Part shown: piece after piece, positions 7,548-16,218 of the stretch
Layout: each line of letters starts with the position of its first letter
Numbering within the stretch: position 1 is the first letter of the stretch
DNA from: Pseudideonella sakaiensis
Lineage (GTDB): Bacteria; Pseudomonadota; Gammaproteobacteria; Burkholderiales; Burkholderiaceae_C
DNA length: 64,000 nt
Direction of reading: 5' to 3'
Assembly (NCBI RefSeq): GCF_001293525.1
Contig: NZ_BBYR01000039.1
Location: 124,001-188,000, forward strand
Notes under the pieces: generated by a model
Databases searched by the model: none
Seen by the model: only the letters and a program-made list of their open reading frames with translations
What the model was told of the DNA's origin: nothing
Position numbers and translations under genes: made by a program

Positions 7548-8978
7548 ATGCACGGAGACCTCCCCTCGCTGCGCGGCCGGACGGGCGATGCTGCGGTCCG
7601 GCGCGCCGCCGCCGGACCGTCCGGCGGTCCGCGCCCGTCCGCGTGGCCGCGCGGCGTGCGCGGCTTGTCCGGTGTGCCCGGTGTGCCCGGTGTGCCCGGT
7701 GTGCCCAGCATAAGCAGGGCGTACGGTGTGCGCGGCGTGCGCGGTGCGAGCCTGCTGGAAGCCCTGCTCGGCAGCCTGGTGCTGGCCGGCGGCCTGCTCG
7801 CGATCGGCCAGGGGCTGCTGCGCGAACGCCAGGCCAGCGATGCCGCGCGGGAGCGCGCGCAGGCGCTGCGCCTGGCCCAGCACGGGCTCGAGCGCTTGCG
7901 CGCCGGGCAGCCCCTGCCGGCCGCCCCGGCGGACGGAGCCGACGCGGACACCGCACCCGTGCTCGAGATCCGGGCCCTCGCCGACGGCGGGATCCTGGCG
8001 GGCGCGCGCCATGCCGAGGTGCGGTGGACCGATCGCCAGGGGCGGGCCCAGTCGCTCGGCCTGCCCGGCTGGTTGCAGGACGAGGAGGCGAGCGGGGTGC
8101 TCGCCTGGCGGCTGCCGCCGCGCGGCCGCGATGCCGCGCGGATCGAGGGCCGCCACGCGGCCGTGCCGCGCGAGGCGCGCACGCTCGGCGATGGCCGCAG
8201 CCTGCACCGGCCCGTGCCCGGCGCGGACGAGGCCTGGCTGTTCGACGAGACCGACGGCCGCATCGTCGCGCGCTGCCGCGTCGACGCGGTCGCTGCCGAC
8301 GCCGCCGCCGACACGGCCACGCCGAGCGACTGCCGGGCGGCGGATGCGCTGCGGGTGGCGGGATGGGTGCACCGCGCGGACGCCGCCGGTCCCGGGCCGG
8401 CGGCCCCGGGAACGATCCCGCCGCCGCCCACCGTCGCGGTGAGCGTGCTCACCGAGCCCGACGGATCGGTCGAGCCCTGCCTCGGCGCAGCCGTGCGCCT
8501 GGTGCTGGCGCGCCGCGGCGACTCGCCGCGCCGGCTGCGCAGCGTCGCGCTCGACGCCCAGCCCCCGGCGGGCGAGGCCTGGGCCGAGCTCGGCGAGCGG
8601 CGCTGGCAGTTCGAATGCGCCGTGCCGCGGCGGGCGCTGCCCGGCGAGGGCACGGCGCCGGGCCGCCGCGGCTGGTCGGGCCGCCTGCAGCTGGTGCCGC
8701 AGCCACCGGCGGGCGACGGCAGGAGCGGCGCGTCCGCGCCCGGCCCGCGCTGGGCGCTGTGCCGCTACAGCGCCGACACCGACGGCCACGGCGGCATCGA
8801 CCGGCCGGCCGAGTCCCCTGCGGCATACGCCGGGGTCACCGTCGCGCTGCCGGCCGTGGCCTTCCTCGCGGTCGAGGCCGGCCAGGCCTGCCCGAGCCGC
8901 CCCGCGGCGGACGCGGCCGGCGGCCGCCTGCCCTGGTCGCACGCCAACCCCGCTACAGTGCCGCACGACCCTGGCTGA
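7548..8978 (+). CDS. pilV: Large PilV-like minor pilin with an extended leader
   Basis: A 476-residue protein whose class III signal lies unusually deep: the likely prepilin site is RGVRG then ASLLEALLGSLVLAGGLLAIGQ around residues 62-85, with Glu +5. About 65 residues precede it, including a Gly-Val-Pro repeat coded by a 9-base tandem repeat. GTG codons at 7728 or 7737 could give normal-length leaders, so the true start is uncertain. After the helix, LRLAQHGLERLRAGQPLP is PilV-like, but the rest (about 350 residues) is far longer than usual PilV and I do not recognise it. It is the last gene of the pilin cluster; no pilY1 is present. Confidence 0.5.
   Translation: MHGDLPSLRGRTGDAAVRRAAAGPSGGPRPSAWPRGVRGLSGVPGVPGVPGVPSISRAYGVRGVRGASLLEALLGSLVLAGGLLAIGQGLLRERQASDAARERAQALRLAQHGLERLRAGQPLPAAPADGADADTAPVLEIRALADGGILAGARHAEVRWTDRQGRAQSLGLPGWLQDEEASGVLAWRLPPRGRDAARIEGRHAAVPREARTLGDGRSLHRPVPGADEAWLFDETDGRIVARCRVDAVAADAAADTATPSDCRAADALRVAGWVHRADAAGPGPAAPGTIPPPPTVAVSVLTEPDGSVEPCLGAAVRLVLARRGDSPRRLRSVALDAQPPAGEAWAELGERRWQFECAVPRRALPGEGTAPGRRGWSGRLQLVPQPPAGDGRSGASAPGPRWALCRYSADTDGHGGIDRPAESPAAYAGVTVALPAVAFLAVEAGQACPSRPAADAAGGRLPWSHANPATVPHDPG
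7672..7707 (+). repeat. 9-base tandem repeat inside the PilV-like gene
   Basis: Four head-to-tail copies of GTGTGCCCG (the last ends CCA) encode Gly-Val-Pro units. Because the unit is 9 bases, slippage would change copy number without breaking the frame. It lies in the leader ahead of the prepilin cleavage site. Confidence 0.85.
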
Positions 8979-9061
8979 GTGATGTCAAGCCCCGCCCCGC
9001 CCCGCCGGGCCCGGCCGCGCCGCGCCAGATCCCCCACCCTCCCCGCCCCCCCGCCCGCACC

Positions 9062-10234
9062 ATGTCCCCCGGTTTCGCCGACCTCCCGATCGATGCGCTG
9101 ATGCGCGAGGCGCTGGCGCTGGCCGAGCGCGGCTTCGGTCTGACCGAGCCGAATCCGCGGGTGGGCTGCGTGCTGTGGTCGGCCGACGGTCGCGTCATCG
9201 GCCGGGGCCACACGCAGCAGGCCGGCGGGCCGCATGCCGAGGTGATGGCGCTGCGCGATGCCGCGGCGGCGGGGGAACCGGTGGCGGGGGCGACGGCGGT
9301 GGTCACGCTCGAGCCCTGCGCCCACCACGGCCGCACGCCGCCCTGCTGCGACGCCTTGATCGCCGCCGGCCTGGCGCGGGTGGTGCTGGCGCTGGAGGAT
9401 CCGTTCCCGCAGGTCGCCGGACAGGGCGCCGCGCGCCTGCGTGCGGCCGGCCTCGGGGTGCTGGCGCTGCCGCCCGGCGCGCTGGCCGACGCGGCGCACG
9501 CGATCAACATCGGCTTCTTCTCGCGCGTCGAACGCGGCCGGCCCTGGGTGCGGATGAAGGTGGCGGCGAGCCTGGACGGCCGCACCGCGCTCGACAACGG
9601 CCGCAGCCAGTGGATCACCGGCGAGGCGGCGCGGCGCGATGGCCACGCGTGGCGCCGCCGTGCCAGCGCCGTGCTGACCGGCATCGGCACGGTGCGCGAC
9701 GACGACCCGCGGCTGGACGTGCGCCTGGTCGAGACGGCGCGCCAGCCGCTGCGCGTGGTGGTGGATTCACGGCTGGAGCTGCCCGCCACGGCGCGCCTGC
9801 TGCCGCCCCCGGGCGCTGTGCTGGTGGCCGCCGCCCGGCCGGACGCGGCCCGCGTGGCCGCGCTGCAGGCGGCGGGCGCCGAGGTGCTGCTGCTGCCCGG
9901 CCGGCCATCGCCGGGCCCCGGCGGCGTCCCCCGCGAGGCCAAGGTCGACCTGCCCGCGCTGCTGGCCGAGCTGGCCCGGCGCGGCGTGAACGAGCTGCAC
10001 GTCGAGGCGGGCCACCTGCTGAACGGCTCGCTGCTGCGCGAGGGCCTGGTGGACGAACTGCTGGCCTACGTCGCGCCGAAGCTGCTCGGGGCCGGCCGCG
10101 GCCTGGCGGCGCTCGGCCCCTACGAGCGGCTCGACGAGGGCCCGGCGCTGCGCTTCGTGGAGGCCACCCCGGTCGGCGAGGACCTGCGCGTGCGGGCCCG
10201 CTGGCGCGACGCCGCCTGGCCGCCGGCGCGCTGA
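9062..10234 (+). CDS. ribD: Bifunctional pyrimidine deaminase/reductase
   Basis: A 390-residue RibD that carries out the second and third steps of riboflavin synthesis. Residues 1-145 are the deaminase with zinc ligands in HAE (His 58, Glu 60) and PCAHHGRTPPC (Cys 86, Cys 95). Residues about 150-385 are the NADPH-dependent reductase (PWVRMKVAASLDGRTAL, SQWITGEAARRDGHAWRRRASAVLTGIGTV, VNELHVEAGHLLNGSLL). ATG 9062 is the first start before conserved sequence; the large reading frame extending upstream overlaps the pilin gene and is not coding. A -10-like TACAGT at 8954-8959 may drive it. First gene of ribD-ribE-ribBA-ribH-nusB. Confidence 0.95.
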   Translation: MSPGFADLPIDALMREALALAERGFGLTEPNPRVGCVLWSADGRVIGRGHTQQAGGPHAEVMALRDAAAAGEPVAGATAVVTLEPCAHHGRTPPCCDALIAAGLARVVLALEDPFPQVAGQGAARLRAAGLGVLALPPGALADAAHAINIGFFSRVERGRPWVRMKVAASLDGRTALDNGRSQWITGEAARRDGHAWRRRASAVLTGIGTVRDDDPRLDVRLVETARQPLRVVVDSRLELPATARLLPPPGAVLVAAARPDAARVAALQAAGAEVLLLPGRPSPGPGGVPREAKVDLPALLAELARRGVNELHVEAGHLLNGSLLREGLVDELLAYVAPKLLGAGRGLAALGPYERLDEGPALRFVEATPVGEDLRVRARWRDAAWPPAR

Positions 10235-10268
10235 AACCCCGCCGGCGGCCGCCTCCGCCCCACGGCGC

Positions 10269-10274
10269 GACAAT
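10269..10274 (+). promoter_or_regulatory. -10 box immediately before ribE, likely leaderless
   Basis: GACAAT at 10269-10274 is 6 bases from ATG 10281. Together with the lack of a Shine-Dalgarno this suggests an internal leaderless promoter inside the riboflavin operon. Confidence 0.45.
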
Positions 10275-10280
10275 CGCGGC

Positions 10281-10967
10281 ATGTTCACCGGCATCATCAG
10301 CGGCGTCGGCCGCATCCTCGAGAGCCTGCCGATCGCCGAAGGCCCCGGCGGCAGCGACGACCACGGCCGGCGCCTGACGCTGGGCACGCCCCCCGGCTAC
10401 CTCGACGACGTCGCGCTGGGCGACAGCATCGCGATCAACGGCGCCTGCATGACGGTGGTCGCCTTCGACGCGGCGGCGGCGCGCTTCGCGGTCGAGGTCT
10501 CGGCCGAGAGCCTGGACAAGACGGTCGGCCTGGCCGAGCCCGGCCCGGTCAACCTGGAGAAGGCGATGCGCCCGCAGGACCGGCTGGGCGGCCACCTGGT
10601 CAGCGGCCACGTCGACGGCACCGGCACCGTCACGCGCTTCGAGCCGACCGGCGAGTCCTGGACGCTGGTCATCGCCGCGCCGGCTGCGCTGGCCCGCTTC
10701 CTGGCCGTCAAGGGCTCGATCACCGTCGACGGGGTGAGCCTGACGGTGAACCGCGTCGTGGACCGCGCCGCGGCCGACGGCCTGGGCTGCGAGTTCTGGA
10801 TCAACCTGATCCCGCACACCGTGGCGCACACCACGCTGGGCGGCCTGCAGCCGGGCCGCCGCGTCAACCTCGAGATCGACCAGATCGCCCGCTACGTCGA
10901 GCGCATGACCCAGTGGGAGCGCGCCGCCGCGGCGGCGGCCGCCGCCCCCGCCGCGGCCGCTGCCTGA
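10281..10967 (+). CDS. ribE: Riboflavin synthase alpha subunit
   Basis: A 228-residue protein with two tandem lumazine-binding domains. It begins with the invariant MFTGII, and each half carries the family motifs ([13 protein letters not shown] with [24 protein letters not shown] with INLIPHT). [14 protein letters not shown] segment lies between. It dismutates two molecules of 6,7-dimethyl-8-ribityllumazine to riboflavin and the pyrimidinedione. The last 20 residues are an Ala-rich tail. It sits 46 bases after ribD and 134 before ribBA. Confidence 0.97.
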   Translation: MFTGIISGVGRILESLPIAEGPGGSDDHGRRLTLGTPPGYLDDVALGDSIAINGACMTVVAFDAAAARFAVEVSAESLDKTVGLAEPGPVNLEKAMRPQDRLGGHLVSGHVDGTGTVTRFEPTGESWTLVIAAPAALARFLAVKGSITVDGVSLTVNRVVDRAAADGLGCEFWINLIPHTVAHTTLGGLQPGRRVNLEIDQIARYVERMTQWERAAAAAAAAPAAAAA

Positions 10968-11089
10968 TCCACGGCCCGGCCCGCCACCCCGATTCCGCGC
11001 GGCCACCGGCCGCCGGCGCATCCGCCCCGACCGCCGGTCCTGGGCGGGCCGCGGCCGTCGGCGCCGCCGGCCGGCCCCGACCCCCCACC

Positions 11090-11095
11090 TACAAT
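11090..11095 (+). promoter_or_regulatory. -10 box immediately before ribBA, likely leaderless
   Basis: TACAAT at 11090-11095, one mismatch from consensus, lies 6 bases from ATG 11102. No Shine-Dalgarno is present. I searched the 134-base gap for an FMN riboswitch and found none of its conserved blocks. Confidence 0.5.
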
Positions 11096-11101
11096 CCCGC
11101 C

Positions 11102-12199
11102 ATGGCGATTTCCCCCGTCCCCGAACTGGTGGCCGAGCTGGCAGCCGGCCGCATGGTCATCCTCGTCGACGAGGAGGACCGCGAGAACGAAGGCGACCTG
11201 GTGCTCGCCGCCGACCACGTCACGCCCGAGGCGATCAACTTCATGGCGAAGTTCGGCCGCGGCCTGATCTGCCTGACGCTGACGCGCGAGGCCTGCGAGC
11301 GGCTGCGGCTGCCGCCGATGGCGGCGCGCAACGGCGCGCAGCACGGCACCGCCTTCACCGTCTCGATCGAGGCTGCCACCGGCGTCAGCACCGGCATCTC
11401 CGCGAGCGACCGCGCCCGCACCGTGCAGGCGGCGGTGGCGCGCGACGCGCGGCCGGAGGACCTGGTGCAGCCCGGCCACGTCTTCCCGCTGCAGGCGCAG
11501 GACGGCGGCGTGCTGATGCGGGCCGGCCACACCGAGGCCGGCTGCGACCTGGCAGCGATGGCGGGCCTGTCGCCGGCCTCCGTGATCTGCGAGATCATGA
11601 AGGACGACGGCGAGATGGCGCGGCTGCCGGACCTGGAGGTCTTCGCCCGCGAGCACGGGCTGAAGATCGGCACCATCGCGTCGCTGATCGAGTACCGCAG
11701 CCGCAACGAGTCGCTGGTGGTGCGTGCCGGCCAGCGTCCGCTGCAGACGCCGCAGGGCCGCTTCGAGCTCACCACCTTCCGCGACCGCACCGGCGGGCTG
11801 CACCTCGCGCTGACGCATGGCCGCTGGGGCCCCGGCGACGAGGTGCTGGTGCGGGTGCACGAGCCGCTGTCGGTGCTCGACCTGCTGGATGCCGGGCCCG
11901 GCGGCCACTCCTGGCCGCTGCCGGCGGCGCTCGCCGCGCTGCAGGCCGCACCGGCGGGCGTCGCGCTGCTGCTCAACGCCGGCGAAGGCGCCGACGACCT
12001 GGCGCGCCGGCTGCACACCCCCGACGAGGGGCAGCTGCGCCGGCGCGGCCAGATGGACCTGCGCACCTACGGCGTCGGCGCGCAGATCCTGCGCGAGCTC
12101 GGCCTCACCCGCATGAAGCTGCTCGGCAGCCCGCGCCGCATGCCGAGCATGACCGGCTACGGGCTGGAAGTGACCGGCTTCGTCGCCGCCGGCGCCTGA
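11102..12199 (+). CDS. ribBA: 3,4-dihydroxy-2-butanone-4-phosphate synthase fused to a degenerate GTP cyclohydrolase II domain
   Basis: A 365-residue fusion. Residues 1-205 are a complete RibB domain: [13 protein letters not shown] (metal-binding acidic loop), THRE-equivalent [49 protein letters not shown] and VICEIM. Residues about 210-365 have the GTP cyclohydrolase II fold ([15 protein letters not shown] near the end), but the three zinc-binding cysteines normally found after VRVH are absent; here the sequence is [13 protein letters not shown]. RibB makes the four-carbon precursor of lumazine from ribulose 5-phosphate. The second domain is therefore probably structural or regulatory, and a separate active RibA must exist elsewhere. 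Confidence 0.93.
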   Translation: MAISPVPELVAELAAGRMVILVDEEDRENEGDLVLAADHVTPEAINFMAKFGRGLICLTLTREACERLRLPPMAARNGAQHGTAFTVSIEAATGVSTGISASDRARTVQAAVARDARPEDLVQPGHVFPLQAQDGGVLMRAGHTEAGCDLAAMAGLSPASVICEIMKDDGEMARLPDLEVFAREHGLKIGTIASLIEYRSRNESLVVRAGQRPLQTPQGRFELTTFRDRTGGLHLALTHGRWGPGDEVLVRVHEPLSVLDLLDAGPGGHSWPLPAALAALQAAPAGVALLLNAGEGADDLARRLHTPDEGQLRRRGQMDLRTYGVGAQILRELGLTRMKLLGSPRRMPSMTGYGLEVTGFVAAGA

Positions 12200-12255
12200 G
12201 AAGCCGTGAACGGACCTGCCCCACCGGCCCCCCGCTCTTTCTCCAGAGGATTTCC

Positions 12256-12720
12256 ATGCAAGGTGCAGACCAAGGCCAGCCGGTCGCGCTCGACGGGCGC
12301 GACCTGCGCATCGGCATCGTCCAGGCCCGCTTCAACGCCGCGATCACCGACGCCCAGGCGGCGGCCTGCCGCGACGAGCTGCTGAAGCTCGGCGTCGCCG
12401 CGAAGCACATCCGCCACGTGCGCGTGCCCGGCGCGCTCGAGGTGCCGCTGGCACTGCTCGCGCTGGCCGACAGCGACGACTACGACGCGCTGGTCGCGCT
12501 CGGCTGCATCATCCGCGGCGAGACCTACCACTTCGAGCTGGTGGCCAACGAGAGCGGCGCCGGCGTGACCCGCGTGCAGCTCGACCACCAGCTGCCGATC
12601 GCGAACGCGATCCTGACGGTCGAGGACGAGGCCCAGGCCTGGGCGCGCGCCGAGCCGAAGGCGCGCGACGCCGCGCGCGTCGCCGTCGAGATGGCCAACC
12701 TGCTGGAAGACCTGACGTGA
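12256..12720 (+). CDS. ribH: 6,7-dimethyl-8-ribityllumazine synthase
   Basis: A 154-residue RibH that condenses the RibB and RibD products. Conserved positions include [23 protein letters not shown], the [20 protein letters not shown] segment with the catalytic His, and [16 protein letters not shown] good ribosome site (AGAGGATTT) precedes ATG 12256. The stop overlaps the nusB start (GTGA), so translation of the two is likely coupled. Confidence 0.97.
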   Translation: MQGADQGQPVALDGRDLRIGIVQARFNAAITDAQAAACRDELLKLGVAAKHIRHVRVPGALEVPLALLALADSDDYDALVALGCIIRGETYHFELVANESGAGVTRVQLDHQLPIANAILTVEDEAQAWARAEPKARDAARVAVEMANLLEDLT

Positions 12721-13247
12721 GCGCGGTCCCGCCCCCCGATGCGCCGGCCGGCGCGCCGGCCCCGGCGCCCCGCCGGCCGGCCGGCAAGCGCGCCGGTGGC
12801 AAGTCGCCGCGCCGTCGCTCACGCGAGCTGGCCGTGCAGGGCCTGTACGAGTGGCTGCTGTCCGGCAGCGATGCCGGCGTGATCGACGCCCACATGCGCG
12901 AGCAGGAAGCCTATGCCGCCAGCGACACCGCGTTCTTCGACGCGCTGCTGCACGGCTGCATCCGCGAGGCCGCCGCGCTGGACGCCGCACTGGCGCGCCA
13001 CGTCGACCGCCCGACGCGCGACCTGTCGCCGGTCGAGCACGCGGTGCTGCTGATCGGCGCCTGGGAGCTCGCGAATGGCCTGGAGGTCCCGTACAAGGTC
13101 GTGATCAACGAGGGCGTGGAGCTGGCCAAGGCCTACGGCGGCACCGACGGCCACAAGTACGTCAACGGCGTGCTCGACAAGGTCGCGGCCGACCTGCGGC
13201 GCGTCGAGGTCGAGGCGGCCCGCGCGCAGCGCGCGGGCCGGCGCTGA
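12717..13247 (+). CDS. nusB: Transcription antitermination protein NusB
   Basis: A 176-residue protein starting with GTG in a GTGA overlap with ribH. A Pro/Ala/Lys-rich lead of about 30 residues precedes the NusB fold: [56 protein letters not shown] and [32 protein letters not shown] are all diagnostic. NusB with NusE binds boxA RNA for rRNA antitermination. Location after ribH is conserved across many proteobacteria. Confidence 0.96.
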   Translation: MSAVPPPDAPAGAPAPAPRRPAGKRAGGKSPRRRSRELAVQGLYEWLLSGSDAGVIDAHMREQEAYAASDTAFFDALLHGCIREAAALDAALARHVDRPTRDLSPVEHAVLLIGAWELANGLEVPYKVVINEGVELAKAYGGTDGHKYVNGVLDKVAADLRRVEVEAARAQRAGRR

Positions 13248-13264
13248 GCCCGCCGACCCGCCCG

Positions 13265-14494
13265 ATGCGCCTCGCCCGCCGCCTCGACGGCATCGAGCCG
13301 TTCTACGTGATGGAGTGCGCCAAGGCCGCGGCCGAGCTGGCGCGCGGCCCGGGCTGCGATCCGGCGCAGGGCGGGCGGCCGATGATCTACCTGAACATCG
13401 GCGAGCCGGACTTCACCGCGCCGGTGCCGGTGCGCGAGGCGGCCGCCGCGGCGATCGCCGCCGGGCGCACCCAGTACACCGACGCCACCGGCCTGCCGGC
13501 GCTGCGCGAACGGATCGCGGCCTGGTACGGCGAGCGCTTCGGGCTGGCCATCGCGCCGCAGCGCATCGTGGTCACGGCCGGCGCCTCGGCCGCGCTGCAG
13601 CTGGCCTGCCTGGCGCTGGTCGAGCAGGGCGACGAGGTGCTGCTGCCGGACCCGAGCTACCCCTGCAACCGCCATTTCGTCGCGGCGGCCGACGGCACGC
13701 CGGTGCTGCTGCCGGCCGGGCCCGCGGAGCGCTTCCAGCTCAGCGCGGCGATGGTCGAGGCGGCCTGGACCGCACGCACGCGCGGCGTGCTGCTGGCCTC
13801 GCCGTCGAACCCCACCGGCACCTCGATCGACCCGCAGGAGATGGGCCGCATCGTCGACGCGGTGCGCCGGCGCGGCGGCTTCACGCTGGTCGACGAGATC
13901 TACCTCGGCCTGAGCTTCGACGCGCGCTACGGCGGCAGCGCGCTCGCCCATGGCGAGGACGTGGTGTCGATCAACAGCTTCTCGAAGTACTTCGGCATGA
14001 CCGGCTGGCGCCTCGGCTGGCTGGTGCTGCCGCCGGCGCTGGTGGGCCCGGTCGAGCGGCTGGCGCAGAACCTCTTCATCTGCCCGTCGACGCCAGCGCA
14101 GCAGGCCGCGCTGGCCTGCTTCGAGCCGGCCTCGATCGCCGAGGTCGAGCAGCGGCGCGAGGCCTTCCGCGCGCGCCGCGACTACCTCGTGCCGGCGCTC
14201 GAGGCCCTGGGGCTGCGGGTGCCGGTGCGCCCCGACGGTGCCTTCTACGTCTGGGCCGACTGCAGCGCCTTCGTCGACGACACCCGCGACCCGACGCGCG
14301 GCGGCAGCTGGGACCTGGCCTTCGAGCTGATGCGCCGCGCCCAGGTCGCGCTGACGCCGGGCCGCGACTTCGGCCGCCACGACACCGCGCGCTTCCTGCG
14401 CTTCTCCTACGCCAGCGCGATGCCCGAGCTGCAGGAGGCGGTGCGCCGCCTCGGCGAGGTGCTCGGCCCGCGCCGCACGAAAGTCCCCGGATGA
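13265..14494 (+). CDS. Class I/II pyridoxal-phosphate aminotransferase
   Basis: A 409-residue fold-type I aminotransferase. Visible landmarks are NIGEPDFTAP, TQYTDATGLPALRERIAAWY, ASPSNPTGTSID, VDEIYLGLSF, and the PLP-lysine motif INSFSKYFGMTGWRLGW. The C-terminal RFSYASAMPELQEAVRRL supplies the carboxylate-binding Arg. The substrate is not identifiable from sequence; relatives are annotated as aspartate/tyrosine aminotransferases. It follows nusB by 17 bases, and its stop overlaps ybgC (ATGA), so it links the riboflavin and tol groups in one transcription unit. Confidence 0.88.
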   Translation: MRLARRLDGIEPFYVMECAKAAAELARGPGCDPAQGGRPMIYLNIGEPDFTAPVPVREAAAAAIAAGRTQYTDATGLPALRERIAAWYGERFGLAIAPQRIVVTAGASAALQLACLALVEQGDEVLLPDPSYPCNRHFVAAADGTPVLLPAGPAERFQLSAAMVEAAWTARTRGVLLASPSNPTGTSIDPQEMGRIVDAVRRRGGFTLVDEIYLGLSFDARYGGSALAHGEDVVSINSFSKYFGMTGWRLGWLVLPPALVGPVERLAQNLFICPSTPAQQAALACFEPASIAEVEQRREAFRARRDYLVPALEALGLRVPVRPDGAFYVWADCSAFVDDTRDPTRGGSWDLAFELMRRAQVALTPGRDFGRHDTARFLRFSYASAMPELQEAVRRLGEVLGPRRTKVPG

Positions 14495-14985
14495 GGCCGG
14501 CCCACGCCCTGCCGGCGGCGATCGCCGCCGAGGCCGGCTTCCACCACCGCCTGCGGGTGTACTGGGAGGACACCGATGCCGGCGGCATCGTGTTCTACGC
14601 CAACTACCTGAAGTTCTTCGAGCGCGCGCGCACCGAGTGGCTGCGCCGCATCGGCCCGTCGCAGGAATGGCTGCGCACCGAGCGCGGGCTGATGTTCGTG
14701 GTCGCCGAGACCCAGGTGCGCTACCTGAGGCCGGCCCGGCTGGACGACCGGCTGAGCATCAGCGTACGCCGCGTCGAGGCCGGCCGGGTCGGCATGGTGG
14801 TCGACCAGGCGGCCTGGCTGCTGCCGGCCGACGCCGGCGCGGACACCGCCCCCGACGGCCCGCCACCGGCCGATGCCCCGCGGCTGGCCGAGGGCCGCAT
14901 CCGCATCGCCTGCGTCGACGCCGGAACCTTCCGGCCCTGCCGGATTCCGACCGACCTGCTCGACGCCTTCGCCGACCTGCCCTGA
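14491..14985 (+). CDS. ybgC: Tol-Pal associated acyl-CoA thioesterase YbgC
   Basis: A 164-residue hot-dog thioesterase. The stretch YWEDTDAGGIVFYANYLKFFERARTEWL carries the catalytic Asp of the 4-hydroxybenzoyl-CoA thioesterase family, and VAETQVRYLRPARLDDRL is also typical. YbgC is the first gene of the tol-pal cluster in most proteobacteria and hydrolyses acyl-CoA/ACP thioesters at the inner membrane face. There is a Pro/Ala-rich insertion at about residues 112-130 absent from shorter homologues. Start is the ATG overlapping the aminotransferase stop. Confidence 0.93.
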   Translation: MRPAHALPAAIAAEAGFHHRLRVYWEDTDAGGIVFYANYLKFFERARTEWLRRIGPSQEWLRTERGLMFVVAETQVRYLRPARLDDRLSISVRRVEAGRVGMVVDQAAWLLPADAGADTAPDGPPPADAPRLAEGRIRIACVDAGTFRPCRIPTDLLDAFADLP

Positions 14986-15019
14986 GCCGGGCCGGCTTCC
15001 ACACAACTCCGCGCCGCGC

Positions 15020-15727
15020 ATGAACCAAGACCTTTCGATCATCAAGCTGGTGCTCGACGCCAGCCTCGTCGTGCAGCTCGTGATGGCCGGGCTGCTGCTG
15101 ACCTCGCTGGCCAGCTGGACCGTCATCTTCGGCAAGGTCTTCGGCCTGAAGCGGGTGCGCGCCGGCAACGACGGCTTCGAACGCGAGTTCTGGGCCGGCC
15201 GCAACCTGAGCGAGCTGTACGCCGACGCCACCGACAAGCCCGGCGGCTCGCCGATGGAGCGCATCTTCGCGTCCGGCATGCGCGAGTTCCTGAAGCTGCG
15301 CGAGCGCCGCGTCGGCGACGCGGGCGCGCTGCTCGATGGCGCCCGCCGCGCGATGCGCGCGAGCTGCCAGCGCGAGCTGGACGCGATCGAGAGCAACCTG
15401 TCCTTCCTCGCGTCGGTCGGCTCGGTCAGCCCCTACGTGGGCCTGTTCGGCACGGTCTGGGGGATCATGCATGCCTTCGTCGGGCTGTCGAACCTGCAGC
15501 AGGTGACGCTCGCCAGCGTCGCCCCCGGCATCGCCGAGGCGCTGGTGGCGACCGCGATCGGCCTGTTCGCAGCGATTCCAGCGGTGATCGCCTACAACCG
15601 CTTCGCGCGCGACATCGACCGCATCGCCACGCAGTTCGAGACCTTCATCGAGGAGTTCTCGAACATCCTGCAGCGCAATGCCGGGCAGCCGGCCGCCGCC
15701 GGCGCGGCGGCCGCGCCGCGAGGCTGA
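15020..15727 (+). CDS. tolQ: Tol-Pal system inner-membrane protein TolQ
   Basis: A 235-residue MotA/TolQ/ExbB-family proton channel subunit with three membrane segments: about residues 12-38 (VVQLVMAGLLLTSLASWTVIF), 135-155 (SVGSVSPYVGLFGTVWGIMHAF) and 170-195 (APGIAEALVATAIGLFAAIPAVIAYN). The GLFGTVWGI and EALVATAIGLFAAIPAV motifs are family hallmarks. TolQ with TolR uses proton motive force to energise TolA for outer-membrane constriction at division. It lies 34 bases after ybgC and 4 before tolR. Confidence 0.97.
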   Translation: MNQDLSIIKLVLDASLVVQLVMAGLLLTSLASWTVIFGKVFGLKRVRAGNDGFEREFWAGRNLSELYADATDKPGGSPMERIFASGMREFLKLRERRVGDAGALLDGARRAMRASCQRELDAIESNLSFLASVGSVSPYVGLFGTVWGIMHAFVGLSNLQQVTLASVAPGIAEALVATAIGLFAAIPAVIAYNRFARDIDRIATQFETFIEEFSNILQRNAGQPAAAGAAAAPRG

Positions 15728-15731
15728 GGCC

Positions 15732-16160
<429 letters not shown>

Positions 16161-16218
16161 GCGCAGCGGTCCGCACCGGAGCGCGGAGCCCGGCGCGCAC
16201 GGCGCGGCGGGCCCTCGG

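Noticed and set aside
7672-7707. Short tandem repeats as a CRISPR or regulatory array
   Set aside because: Units are 9 bases with no spacers and lie in a coding frame as Gly-Val-Pro repeats.
10968-11101. Possible FMN riboswitch before ribBA
   Set aside because: None of the conserved RFN blocks is present, and the -10 box next to ATG leaves no room for a leader from that promoter.
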